NCBI RefSeq assembly: GCF_910592395.1
Contig: NC_088316.1
Coordinates: 5,210,001-5,274,000, forward strand
Reading direction: 5' to 3'
DNA length: 64,000 nt
Source: Lineus longissimus
Lineage: Eukaryota > Nemertea > Pilidiophora > Heteronemertea > Lineidae
Below, one piece after another: positions 47,216 to 57,139 of this stretch. The notes under the pieces are model-generated. The model searched no databases, had not been told where the DNA came from, and worked only from the letters and a program-made list of their open reading frames with translations. The position numbers were made by a program, and so were the translations under genes. Position 1 is the first letter of the stretch. Each line of letters opens with the position of its first letter.

Positions 47216-47734
47216 TTATTTTCTCAGCATCTCTTTTTTACCTCGGCGCGTGATTTCGAAAAAACGTATTCCCTGTTCTCTCATGTACCAAAGTTTGAAT
47301 TTAACATTTTCTTCAACTTCTCTATCTAAACGGTCTTTGTAACGCCCTTTGAAAGTGCGGGCAGCGCCGTTCACGCATAAATCGTCTTCGAGACACACCC
47401 CACGAATACCTATGAGAGAAAAAGGTATCTTGTAGGATTTAGGATTGCGCCAATTTTCAGTGTGAATCGGTATCAGGCTCCGTAATCCAGGTCTCTGCGT
47501 AATCGAATATTTCATCACCATATTCAGGTTATCAGAGCATACAGCATCGTTGGTGAAACTTTTACTCAAAAAAACCATGAAATAGGTACTCTTTTTACAA
47601 AAATACTCTAGTCTTTCAACATTTGTGCAGGCCTCCATACAACAGATTCGAATAGGTTTCTCATCGGCATGTTTGTTCTGGCGTAATTTTTGGCACACAC
47701 GCTCCGCCTCCGCACGGTCCTCTAAAACCGATGC
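47216..47734 (-). CDS. TIR-domain reading frame (TICAM-like?)
   Basis: A 172-codon minus-strand frame opening after AATGTAG at 47735-47736 (a poor acceptor, no pyrimidine tract) and ending at a TAA. It reads ASVLEDRAEAERVCQKL, RICCMEACTNVERLEYF, STYFMVFLSKSFTNDAVCSD, RSLIPIHTENW and KIPFSLIGI. This matches the TIR fold order: first strand and helix, the FLS strand, the SxxFxxDxxC turn, the LIPI strand and the PF box. The LIPI...PF spacing and the DRAEAERV start look closer to TICAM adaptors than to Toll receptors. No transmembrane or death domain is visible. There is no stop or frameshift, unlike the neighbouring element genes. It may be the last exon of a host immune gene, a retained duplicate, or a gene picked up by the neighbouring virus-like element. 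Confidence 0.55.
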   Translation of the reverse strand, partial: ASVLEDRAEAERVCQKLRQNKHADEKPIRICCMEACTNVERLEYFCKKSTYFMVFLSKSFTNDAVCSDNLNMVMKYSITQRPGLRSLIPIHTENWRNPKSYKIPFSLIGIRGVCLEDDLCVNGAARTFKGRYKDRLDREVEENVKFKLWYMREQGIRFFEITRRGKKEMLRK

Positions 47735-47739
47735 CTACA

Positions 47740-48267
47740 TTCTGACCGTTTACCAATCTGGTATTGCCAGTTGGACGACCGCCTCTTTGGTTCAAAAATG
47801 TCAGGCACCATTTTAGTGTGCAATCGGCAATATATTGTTGCTGTTGTTATTAATTTCACTCAGTCATAACCAAGACACCATAACAACAAACAGTTCATTT
47901 GCTCTTAGTACCTGACCGAGGAACGATATCTCACCCCCTCTCTGAAAACATCTGGCGAAATCTTTAATTTACCTGTCTCGAGACACGCCACCGACCGATT
48001 TGTTTTTGTTTTGGTCTGACGTCATTCCCATAAGCGTCATAATCGAGGGATGTAAACAAACTGATTATTCACGTTCAGTACCTGGTCGAGGAAGGATGTC
48101 TCTCTCTCTCTCTCTCTCCCTATACATTCACTCTATACACACGTTAGTATGTGTATAGGTTCTCTCAGCCCCCAGGATCACTAATTTACATGTCTTTTTT
48201 TACGAATAAAGTTGTTACCCACTTTGGTCACGTGACCAGAACAAATAGTGACGTCAGCATAAATTTC
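47740..48267. other. spacer, no gene seen
   Basis: Contains a (CT)n run at 48103-48118 and a small hairpin around ACACACGTTAGTATGTGTATAGG near 48135-48160. CAGTACCTGGTCGAGGAAGG recurs, diverged, at 47908 and 48079. It has no coding content. Confidence 0.4.
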
Positions 48268-48398
48268 CATGCACTATAGTTCTAATCAGGGTCGCCATGC
48301 ACTATGGATCCCATCAGGGGGTCCCCCCCCAGGTATGTTTACAAACAAACTTGTTTGTAAACATGGGGGGACCCCCTGATGAGATCTGTAGTGCATGG
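48268..48398. repeat. foldback element about 100 bp
   Basis: Arms CCATGCACTATGGATCCCATC, AGGGGGTCCCCCC and TGTTTACAAACAA pair with the matching complement on the right (TTGTTTGTAAACA, GGGGGGACCCCCTGAT, GTAGTGCATGG). A direct partial copy of the left tip (CCATGCACTATAG) precedes it. It cuts into the transposase exon at 48413. Confidence 0.7.
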
Positions 48399-48412
48399 AT
48401 ATCTACTGATAG

Positions 48413-49266
48413 GCTAGCCCCAATAACACAGCGTGCCGTTCCATATTAGGACTTTTCAACCCGACCTCCCTCTTATCAGTCGTGGTCAGGTGAACAATGT
48501 AACTACTGGCCGCATCCATAAACGAGTACTGCAGGTACTTGGCCGAAAAACCTGAAAGAGACAAAGTGTAATTTACAATCACACCACTTCTGTATGTGCA
48601 ATCTAGGGAGCAGTGTCCAACTCCCAAGACTTCGCCCCGTACAGCAACCTAAACATTTTATCTAAAATAATCTCCATAACCATTCAATCACAACCATATA
48701 GTCATACTCCTGTAATAAAGACAGAAATAACACAGTGACAACTTATCAGGACTGTCGCACCTTCCATCACCACACAGATCAAGGGGCTGTCCCTGCTTCG
48801 CTAATCTTTCTACAATTAGACCATGAGCAAAATCATAGTACCTGTTGACAGCAGGCGTCACATATGCATCTTGTACCCAGTGGAATGTTGAGGCAGAAGG
48901 AATGACAAGATTCATGAATTTGGCTGAATGAGCCACTTTGGCGTAACTGTTCCCTGTCATAGTAATTGAAGCCATGAGTAATAAATTTGTGGTATAAATA
49001 CCAGTGTCCTTGTGGCTGGACTGCCAAGAATTCTGTACATGACAGGGCTTAATGCAGCACTTCTGTCAAGTGACAAGTGTACCCCCCACAAAGAAATGAT
49101 CCGTTATAACATCAGCCCCACATATCTGACACTACTGTCCTCTGCTCTTTGTCCAAGTGCAAGGAACTTTTCAATGGCAAAAACGAACAGCTGATCGGCA
49201 AGGAGGTCTTCGTCAGCAGCAGACATTCCACTCTCCACCTGGCGCTCATATCCATCGGCAAGCAAC
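48413..49266 (-). pseudogene. 5' and middle exons of a DVWH-type transposase
   Basis: Blocks: 49266-49104 (LLADGYERQVESGM), about 49040-48747 (LLLMASITMTGNSYAKVAHS, STFHWVQDAYVTPAVNRYY, LDLCGDGRCDSP) and 48551-48413 (GFSAKYLQYSFMDAASSY, DKREVGLKSPNMERH). GDGRCDSP followed by GFSAKY is the catalytic-aspartate segment of this family. The intron between these blocks should start CCTG|GTAAGT but reads CCTG|ATAAGT at 48746, a broken donor. The last block is cut off by a foldback repeat. This copy therefore has a head but no tail, the reverse of the copy at 36492-37860. Confidence 0.6.
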
Positions 49267-49471
49267 CTGGAAATGCAATAAAGCAATATTGTAATTCATG
49301 TTCTGCAGTTTAGTAATTGGATGATGTACAGTAAGTAACTTTGGTTACTTGGTTGGTTATTGTTAAAATAAACTTCTGATATTAAAATAATATTTTTGGA
49401 AATTACTGTATAGTTGGGCAAGATGCGATGGCCATCAATTTTGTCACCAAAACAATGTCTGAAGGTGTCTT

Positions 49472-50700
49472 TCATAGCACGCTTGACTTACATTTGGGAC
49501 AGTTTGTCCATTTATCTATATCGCAACCGGTGTCTGTTTTACAACATGCACACGTAGCTTCGCAGACATGGGTTTTATCGTTTTGGTAACCTTTGTCGCA
49601 GTGCGGACAATAATAAGACCTCTTAAAGAACCCTGTCATAGACATGATTGGAGCAAAATGCTCATAGTGGTGCAGATTTTTGCAGTGCGGTGCAGGGGTC
49701 CTCTGTAACACATGCAGTTGAAATATAAACTAGAGTATACTACGAGCTGATAATCGGGTGAAAGGTGTGCTTGAAATTTAGCGACGTCTTTGAGCGTGCA
49801 TTTGGATTTGGGAACACCAGCATTTTCATGAAGCTCGGCCGCCATTTCACCTTGTTTTTTGCTATTGGGATGTGTGATTGACTGGTGTTGTGGATGGTTA
49901 TCTATACGAGTTTTACTAACGATGATGGCTCTGGCTAAACATAATTCATCATCTTTGTTTTGAATTTCGATTAAGCATGACTTTTCGCGGACTTTTTGAT
50001 GAAGAGATGCAATCCCTCTTGCATACAAACCGCGAATGGGAAGAGGGGCGTGTATGAAATTGACGAAAATCTCACCCTCGAAAAGCCATGAGTCATTTAA
50101 TTGAGTAACTCTCTCGATTTCACTCATGTCGAAGTCACAACCACCGCCGTCTTTATCAAAAGGAATCCTTCTATGTCTTCAAGTGTCGAAGTCACAATCA
50201 CCAACGTCGTCTTCACACCTGGGTGCGATCTCATTACGATATCCTTGTGACTTGGGCAAGTCCTTATGTATCACGTTACCCAGCTCGTTTTCATAGATAC
50301 TTTTTCTAAGTGTTTCTATCTCTACCTTCATTCGTGCAATCTCCTTCTCCATGGGAGATTGTTCCAGCTGGGGACTAGCAAAAAGTCCATGACCTCTACG
50401 TGTTTGGTCATCATAGGCAGCAACGTCACTGAAGGTAGCTCTTTGTGCTTTCCTAGGCCTCTGGGGTAGGCCTACATGAACCGGTGGGGCAGACCTGGGT
50501 CTGCAACTATTGATTCCTTGCCCTGGAAGCTGAGGTCGTGGGTTTGGCACTGCATCGAACCTCCTCTTCTCTCTTTGAATGTCTCTCTTAGCTCAAGTTC
50601 GGCATGGAGGAACTTTGAGGTCAGATCCTCCATCAAGCTGTCTATCTCGTCTAATCCCTGCTTTATTACAAAGTCTTGAACTGTACCTCTAGTATTGATG
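49472..50700 (-). pseudogene. family B DNA polymerase, copy 2, N-terminal part only
   Basis: From 5' to 3': a coiled-coil region (EIDSLMEDLTSKF, then EKEIARMKVEIETLRKSIYE), an N-terminal block (LNDSWLFEGEIFVNFIHAP), the LCLARAIIVSKTRID block, KDVAKFQAHLSPDYQLVVYSS and the cysteine-rich segment YYCPHCDKGYQNDKTHVCEA with further C-x2-C pairs. These parallel the region upstream of the exonuclease domain in copy 1. Frameshifts or stops occur near 50590, 50160 and 49740. The sequence ends at NCPKCK before any exonuclease motif and is followed by a transposase fragment, as copy 1 is. Confidence 0.65.
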
Positions 50701-50930
50701 ATGAACTAGTGTCATTTACCTCAGATATCTACGTATGAACAGAGTTTTACTGTAGCGGTAGCTGCATCCGGGACAAATATGAACAACTGCCGTGGTTAAC
50801 ACCATCTGTCTTTGACTTTATTTCTCCCCTTACTTGACATAAATCTTGATTGGAACCATAAACCACGTAAAACTGGAAGTATAAAAATGAATACAACCCT
50901 AAGTTGAGTACTAACACTAACAAAGGAACA

Positions 50931-51079
50931 ACCAAATATAGGCTCAAGGACCAGCTACAGCAAAATACCTCAGGAGCCGTCCCGTCTGTAGTTCCCAGTG
51001 GGCGTTAGCAGATGGCAGCACCTGACGGGACGGCTCCTGAGGTATTTTGCTGTAGCTGGTCCTTGAGCCTATATTTGGT
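50931..51079. repeat. perfect inverted repeat, 56-bp arms, 37-bp loop
   Basis: The left arm 50931-50986 begins ACCAAATATAGGCTCAAGGA and ends GAGCCGTCCCGTC. The right arm 51024-51079 is its exact reverse complement over all 56 bases. The loop is TGTAGTTCCCAGTGGGCG and onward. No transposon-like direct repeat flanks it. Confidence 0.95.
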
Positions 51080-51489
51080 GTTGACCATGCTCGTTTCACA
51101 TGTACTTTTGACAAAGCCCCTTGCATACTACTACGGTCAATAAAGACTTATTCATTTACTTGAGTGAGTTCTATAGTTCTTTATTCATGTATACATACCT
51201 CTGTTTTGGGCCAATATGTCTTATAGTTTTTACATTTATCGTTTGTAATAGCCAAAGTAGTTCAAAGTTGTCATTAAAAATCAAGATGGAAACAGGAAGG
51301 ACCTCATCAGCAGCGGCATGCGCAGAACGCAGAATCCAAGTGTTACAGAAGCCCAGCATGAGCATCCTAAATTACGCAACACCATAGTACCAAAGCCTGT
51401 AAAGACCGCAACAACGTCTGTTTGTTAGTCGTGTCATGACTGACTACTCTTCATTATGTATTTATGAGTGCAATATCATTTCTAATAAC

Positions 51490-52208
51490 ATTATGAATGA
51501 AAATATATTATCAATATTGAATGAAATACAAGTATCACATACTCATTTAATAAATGCGCTAATAACATCTCGCCTGGATTTCCAAAACGGTCTTTTGCTC
51601 GGATTACCGGGCTGTGAAATCCAGCGCCTTCAAAAAGCACAAAATGCTAGTGCTCGCCTCTTAACCAGGTCCAAAAAGAGAGAGCACATAACCCCTATTT
51701 TAAAATCTCTTCATTGGTTGCCGGTGACATCACGTATCGACTACAAAGTTCTTCTCACAACCCACAAGGTCATCCATCATGAGGAGAGCCCACAGTATAT
51801 GAAGGAACTTCTCAGTCTCCGTGCGCCCGGCCGCAGACTTCGGTCCTCGGATGACCCTTGGCTCCTTGCCATCCCACGTTCAAATGGGGTCTTCGGGGAT
51901 CGATCTCTGTGTGTCCGGGCCGCGGGGCTGTGGAACGCCCTTCCAAGCTGGTTACGTGATTTCACTGTGCTAAACACTTTTAAGAGTAAACTCAAAACTC
52001 ATCTTTTTATCCTAACATATTCAGAGTAGGCCATACATGTTTTAAATATTGATATTTTCCGGATGTTTTTAAACTGTTTTTTATCCTCATGAAATCACCA
52101 CTTTTAATGTACTCATTTAATATTATGTACAGTGCTTAGAAAATGTATGCACCATTATTTTAGCACTTTAATTCAAATAAATTATTATTATTATTATTAT
52201 TATTATTT
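51490..52208 (+). pseudogene. L2/CR1-like LINE, 3' end only
   Basis: From about 51535 the frame gives the conserved tail of a LINE reverse-transcriptase protein: LINALITSRLDFQNGLLLGL, EIQRLQKAQNASARLLTR, HITPILKSLHWLPVTSRIDY, VRAAGLWNALPSWLRD and TFKSKLKTHLF, to a TAG at 52029. The catalytic domain is absent, a typical 5' truncation. A 3' untranslated part ends in a (TTA)n run near 52181-52208, as is common for these LINEs. The tail frame is intact, so the insertion is fairly young. Confidence 0.85.
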
Positions 52209-52891
52209 GTTTCTCCATCTACTGCTGCACGATATTGCTGCTTGTAATGGGAGTAGGCAGTCTGTAGCACTCACACATCAAGGCAATCGGACTGGAACCC
52301 GGGATGTTCGGTGATGCATCGAATGTTTCCGCCATGTTCCTCGTTGTACGCCTCAATTTTCCTCAAAATTGGTTCCTTTTCATGGCAACAGGCATTTTCT
52401 ATTGGGACATCTTGCACCTTACATTTGTCACCACATGCACCTCAGTAAAAGAAAATATCACACATTATATTTATAAACAAGGCCAAGGTGTCTTCCACAT
52501 CCAGTGCAGTCCAGCTAGCTGCCAATGCATGATGTGTGTGCTTGGTATGGTTCATTAGTATACAAAGTGATAACATAACATTAGCTAAACGTAAAAGGCA
52601 AGTTAGGCATATGTAGGCACTGCTGCAGCAATATCCAGTCAAGACATGGAAGCAAGAACTTATAATGCAAAAAGGAAGCCAAGCTCAAGCTGTATAATGA
52701 GCGAAATTGGAAGTCCGAAAGTCGATTGTCGGACAAGTGTATCGAAGCATCCAACGAAAAATCGCTGCTAATGCACTTCGAGGCCAGACAAATAGCGACA
52801 AAGGATAAGGAGACCGTGAGATCTACGTGATTTGTTAATAATTTTGATAATATTGTCAAAAATGCATTTTTGCGTCCAGCAATTCACGTAC

Positions 52892-53138
52892 CAGTTTTGC
52901 TCCTCCATACGAAGTCGCCAGAATCTTTCATCTTTCTCTTCGTCCTCATCAACATCCTCGCCTTCTCCTTCCAATTCCTCAAAATCGCCTTCAACAACGG
53001 TTTGAACTGGCAGCCAAGAATGACACCTGTTACCACTGATTCATCTCCACTATCCGTGAAATTACTCGAGGATGTTACAACGTTAGCATTATCACTATCA
53101 GAAACTTGAAAATCACTTATTGCGCTAGAGTCCGACAT
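52892..53138 (-). pseudogene. P2X7-like protein, first exon fragment
   Basis: An ATG at 53138 opens MSDSSAISDFQVSDSDNANV, a serine/aspartate-rich head, then GVILGCQFKP, the place where a Y-x-FEP motif is usual in repeat-encoded P2X7-like proteins. A shift to another frame near 53000 gives EELEGEGEDVDEDEEKDERF and ends at a donor, CTG|GTACGT, at 52891. The exon is broken by that shift. No matching second exon is found; the only related domain is at 35944-36207, on the other strand. Confidence 0.45.
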
Positions 53139-53344
53139 GTTGAATGTGTACACAGGCACTGTGGGTGAAAGCGAGGCCGAGACAGCTGTCCATTTCGTGA
53201 CGTCATCGTAATGGGGGCCAGGCGAACCGTGTTTTGACTGTGATTATAAGCAGACGACGCAAAACAGTGATGAGACCGAAACAAAAACTGTTTATAAGTA
53301 AGGAAAGGAGTGGGCAAACAGAAAAAAAATTATGTTCACTCAAA

Positions 53345-53671
53345 TTTGACTATAATAAGTGATTCAAAAATGCTAAGTTGCCCTGAGCTCTGAAGTCTCT
53401 CTTTAAGTCATCTATAATGAGTAGGGTACGTGCATCTGATGAATTATCTGTGAACTGTAGTCCAGAGATAAATTCAACATTTTGAAAATTTGCAAATGAC
53501 TCCTGCCATTCGCCTCCATAACACCACACAGCTCTTTGAGGGGTGGATGGATATATCTCTTGCATAGGAAATAAGTTTTTGTACAAAGAAAGACTTTCCA
53601 CACATTGTTGGACCAGCCACAAGACATGTGAATGGATGCTTCAAAAGAAGGTCATCGCTTGAAATATCCAT
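53345..53671 (-). pseudogene. A32-like packaging ATPase fragment (Polinton-like)
   Basis: From an ATG at 53671 the frame reads LKHPFTCLVAGPTMCGKSFF, a Walker A motif (GPTMCGKS) in the setting typical of A32/FtsK-type genome-packaging ATPases of Polintons. One frameshift near 53548 moves it to WCYGGEWQESFANFQNVEF and ARTLLIIDDL, the Walker B motif. It stops about 20 residues later, so the sensor and arginine-finger region is gone. When whole, the enzyme would drive DNA into a capsid. I saw no capsid, protease or integrase gene in the window. Confidence 0.75.
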
Positions 53672-54123
53672 GTTGAAACATTAGAGCACAATGATTGACA
53701 CAAGAACAAAATGAGATTTTATACAGAGTTTAATAAATATCATAATGGTGATCCTTGCAATTAATTGACTTATTGATTAATCGAATATTTACAAACATAT
53801 ACATCCATACTCACAAACATAAACAGCAATCCGTTGAATAAATTATTTGAAATTTACAAAATATATACATCATCTATACGCGTACACAGATTAATATACA
53901 TTTATATGCAAAAATATTTAAATATCATACAATTTTTCTTTGAGAGGGCGGGTGGGACGGAATTTCTTGAGATTCGATTAGAGAAAGTAAAAGCTATTTG
54001 TCAATCAGGATGATGGTGATTGATGGTGATGATGATGATGATGATGCTGATGATGTAATGACGAAGATTAAACTCATAAAATATTAACATTATTACAGTT
54101 GTTAATGTTATTATTCATATTCA

Positions 54124-54208
<85 letters not shown>

Positions 54209-54289
54209 CATCAATATATTTACAGTTTCAATGTACAGAATGAATTAAATATCACATTGTTTTATCATCATAAATCATGCCAGTATAAA
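53672..54289. repeat. AT-rich stretch with microsatellites
   Basis: Holds a (GAT)n tract at about 54012-54052 and a long (TTA)n tract at 54121-54210 with one interruption. No gene. Confidence 0.85.
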
Positions 54290-55060
54290 CATTTTGGCCG
54301 GGTCTATTTGGCAAGCCGCTCGCCGAACAGGCACCTTTTTTTGTCCTGTTTGGAGAGTCGCTTGCCAAACAGCACTAAAAAGCCACCCTGTTCGGCCAGC
54401 CGGACTTGCCAAACAGAGCAAAATTTCTTTCCTGTTTGGCAAGCCGATGAATAAGCCAGGCCTACTCATGAATATGCACACCAAAAATCATGGTTTATGG
54501 TTTTGTTTGGCCAATGCCCAAGGCCACGGTCAGAGGTAAAAAGGATGGATGATTACTATCTGACTTGCACGTTACTTTTTCATGGATTCAACTTACGTTT
54601 GATGTGGCCTTTGTCCCGTACTGGAAGTTTTGTGGTTCCCGCCATGTTTGCAGCATCAACGTACATATGCATATTTCAGCCTCGGGTCATATCTGTCCTC
54701 GTCGGTTTTGAGGCGAGCGTTGGCGGCCTGAGTGGTCCTCGAGCTTTTTCTTACGAAAACAGTGAAGCTTGTCTCTCGATATTCATCAAGAGCTTTCTCC
54801 AAATCTTCAAAAGAGCCATACGAAGCCCCCACGCACAACTTTTCTACTAAAGATAATTGGCAAAGGTGGCGAGGGCTCCGCCATTTTTTCCCTTCTCCCT
54901 TTCCAGCCTCACTTACTTGAGCCTCTCCAGCGCATTACTAACTTATGAATATTAATTAGCCCTTGGGCATTTATAAATATTAATAAGTTCGACTCTCCAT
55001 TCAGGACAAAAAAAAGTCGCTGTTTGGTAAGCCGGGCTTGCCAAATAGTCACTTCCAAAC
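54290..55060. mobile_element. element built of TTTGGCAAGCC repeats
   Basis: TTTGGCAAGCCG and its complement GCTTGCCAAACAG occur at least seven times between 54300 and 54450, and again at 55020-55055 (GTTTGGTAAGCCGGGCTTGC, then CAAATAG). The outer copies could be the ends of one foldback element enclosing the ZSWIM-like fragment, or separate insertions. Confidence 0.5.
54597..54884 (-). pseudogene. ZSWIM1/3-like N-terminal exon, broken
   Basis: An ATG in AAAATGGCGG context at 54884 begins MAEPSPPLPIIF. After a frame change the sequence continues ASYGSFEDLEKALDEYRETS, RLKYAYV, a TGA, then CCKHGGNHKTSSTGQRPHQ to a donor AAAC|GTAAGT at 54596. The S-F-xx-LE-ALDEY start and the C-KHGG...RP-Q end match the N-terminal domain of ZSWIM3-type proteins, which is related to transposon-derived sequences. 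Both a stop and a frameshift make it a pseudo-exon. No SWIM finger was found downstream. Confidence 0.5.
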
Positions 55061-55186
55061 ATTTTATCACGGATGTATGCCTTTGGAAATTTTAATTCAA
55101 CTCAATCTATGGTTGATATCAGTGTCATTTTCAAGAATATAGGTACAACGACATTTATCTTATTGTTGTAACAAAGAGGTGAAGAA

Positions 55187-56613
55187 TCAATATCCAAATG
55201 GGAGGGTGTAAAAATCATCAACGATGTAACGTCGCTGTCGCTCCAGCTTCTCTAATTCAGAGTACAGTTTTAAGCGTGCATGAGCAATGGTATATGCAGC
55301 AATAACACAATTCGTGTACGGACATGGTTCGATGAAGTCCTCCTTCTTTCTGAATTTCATCAAAACAAACTCTTCGTTCACAAGTTGGACATCGGTTACT
55401 TCAACACTGTCGTCAGTCAACTTTTTGACATACTCTTTTGGATTATCTGTATATAATGTCTTTGTGAAGTTAGATCTCTGCCCAAATTTCCCCCAGAGCG
55501 AATTCAAACAGATTTTAGCAATACTTCGTAGTCCTGGATTAACACCAATTAACCCCCTGTCCAATTGGATTCCCTCGTTTTTCTTATAATCCTCAATGTA
55601 TTTGTTTTTATCCTCCTCTGTACGACACCATTCTGGCCACCCGCTTGCCTCCTGCTTTTGCTTCAAGAAATGATTGATGTAACCCGCAAATATACCCCCC
55701 TCCTTCCAACCTTATCATATTTGGTTGTTTTTTCGAAATGCCAAATTTCAAAAGTCTCTTGAAGTTAATAGCCTTTTTCAATGGCCTTTTTTACTTCAAA
55801 AATAACCCAAGTACCCACAAGTGCTTGGTCTTCATCAGAATGGTTGCATATTTTGGAGGATTCAAGAGCGCATTTGGCACACAGAGAGAATTTCAATTTC
55901 TTGTCACTACGCATAGGCAATACAGGGAAATAGAGTTTCTTTGGCGGTAATATTTTGCACTTTATGAGGCCTTCGCATTTCATTGGGTCTATTTTCCGAA
56001 TATTTTCACCTAAAAAAATTTTGGGGTGAACTAGTGGATAGTGTTGGTATTTGTTAACCCAAGGATAAAGAGATGTGAAATCAAGTTTCACCAAGTTCTA
56101 CATATTTTATACTTTCGTTTTCTGTACATTTGTGATGAAGTTTGACAGCATTTGTGCGACCGCCAAAAAAAGCTTCTCTGAGATTCAAGGGCTCGCTGAT
56201 GATGATGTCTTTTGTAAATTGAGCAAGTTGGGGGTCGTTTTTAATGTCTTCTCTAAAATAGCATTCACACTTCGTAATGACTGTGAAACCATAACCTTTC
56301 AGGAAATTTCGCCGAAACGTTCTCCAATAGTTGTGCCAATGCGGGGGTTCATAGTGTCCTTGTGTGGGAAGCATTTTTCACATCCATGCCAGAAATAACC
56401 ATCAAATTCATAAATGACATTATTCTGTTCGTCGAAACCATCCACTTTGTAATTGGCAATGGATTTTTCACCCCCATTGCCGGTATGACACCTCCACTCA
56501 GGGGCTTGACTTTGGGCTCGGCTTGACTCGCGCTCGGCAAACGTGGCTTTGAACCTCTGCCGTCCAATGGCAGAACCTAGTAAATCACATTTAATTAGTT
56601 TTGTGAAAAACAA
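55187..56613 (-). pseudogene. family B DNA polymerase, copy 3, C-terminal half
   Basis: Pieces in order: SIANYKVDGFDEQNNVIYEF (about 56450), FGGRTNAVKL (about 56150), KLDFTSLYPWVNKY, which is motif A with its aspartate intact (about 56080), FEVKKAIEKGY, KQEASGWPEWCRTEEDKNKY, and AKICLNSLWGKFGQ, which is motif B (about 55500), ending at IVDDFYTLPFGY where the YDTDS motif C should be. Frame changes occur near 56360, 56095 and 55750. The exonuclease half is missing. Sequence and spacing differ widely from copy 1, so it represents another Polinton-like lineage. Confidence 0.8.
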
Positions 56614-57139
56614 AGAAAACCAAACAATTAGATATTAAAGACTAATTATATGGGGGAGGTAAAGTAGATAGTTTATCATTATCCCCTAGGGATTATAATT
56701 CTTATGTACAATTGTAAACTCAAAGGTCCATGCATTTTGGCGGGAAAATGAGTTACTAGGTTTTGCTGTGGCAAACCCTTTGAAATATCAGTCAAATTAC
56801 TAAGACAAAACATCGCATATTGAAAAATGTGAATTTCATATTTAATTTCCTTTGAAACATCTCTTGCAATAGTAATAACATTTAAAAACAATGTATACAC
56901 AGTCACAATTCATGTAATTTGTGAGAGACTGCAGGTTTTCGGGAGCGAATATCAATGTTCAATCTAGGGCAGATCCCTTTTTATTCGCATGTCACAAAAT
57001 GTGTAGGATAAATTGCCAAGCAGCCGTGTGAATCTGTTTTTTTACACATTTTCAGCCTTAGTAATGTTCAAAATGGTACATGTGGGCCTATACATGAGAG
57101 GAATGAGCTTGATCTGATCTCAAATGATGGGGCAGGCTT
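56614..57139. other. spacer, no gene seen
   Basis: AT-rich, with only short chance frames. It separates polymerase copy 3 from the next transposon gene. Confidence 0.4.

Noticed and set aside
41287-57000. A complete, working Polinton or virus
   Set aside because: Only polymerase and packaging-ATPase pieces were found, all broken. No integrase, protease, capsid genes or matching terminal inverted repeats could be recognised.
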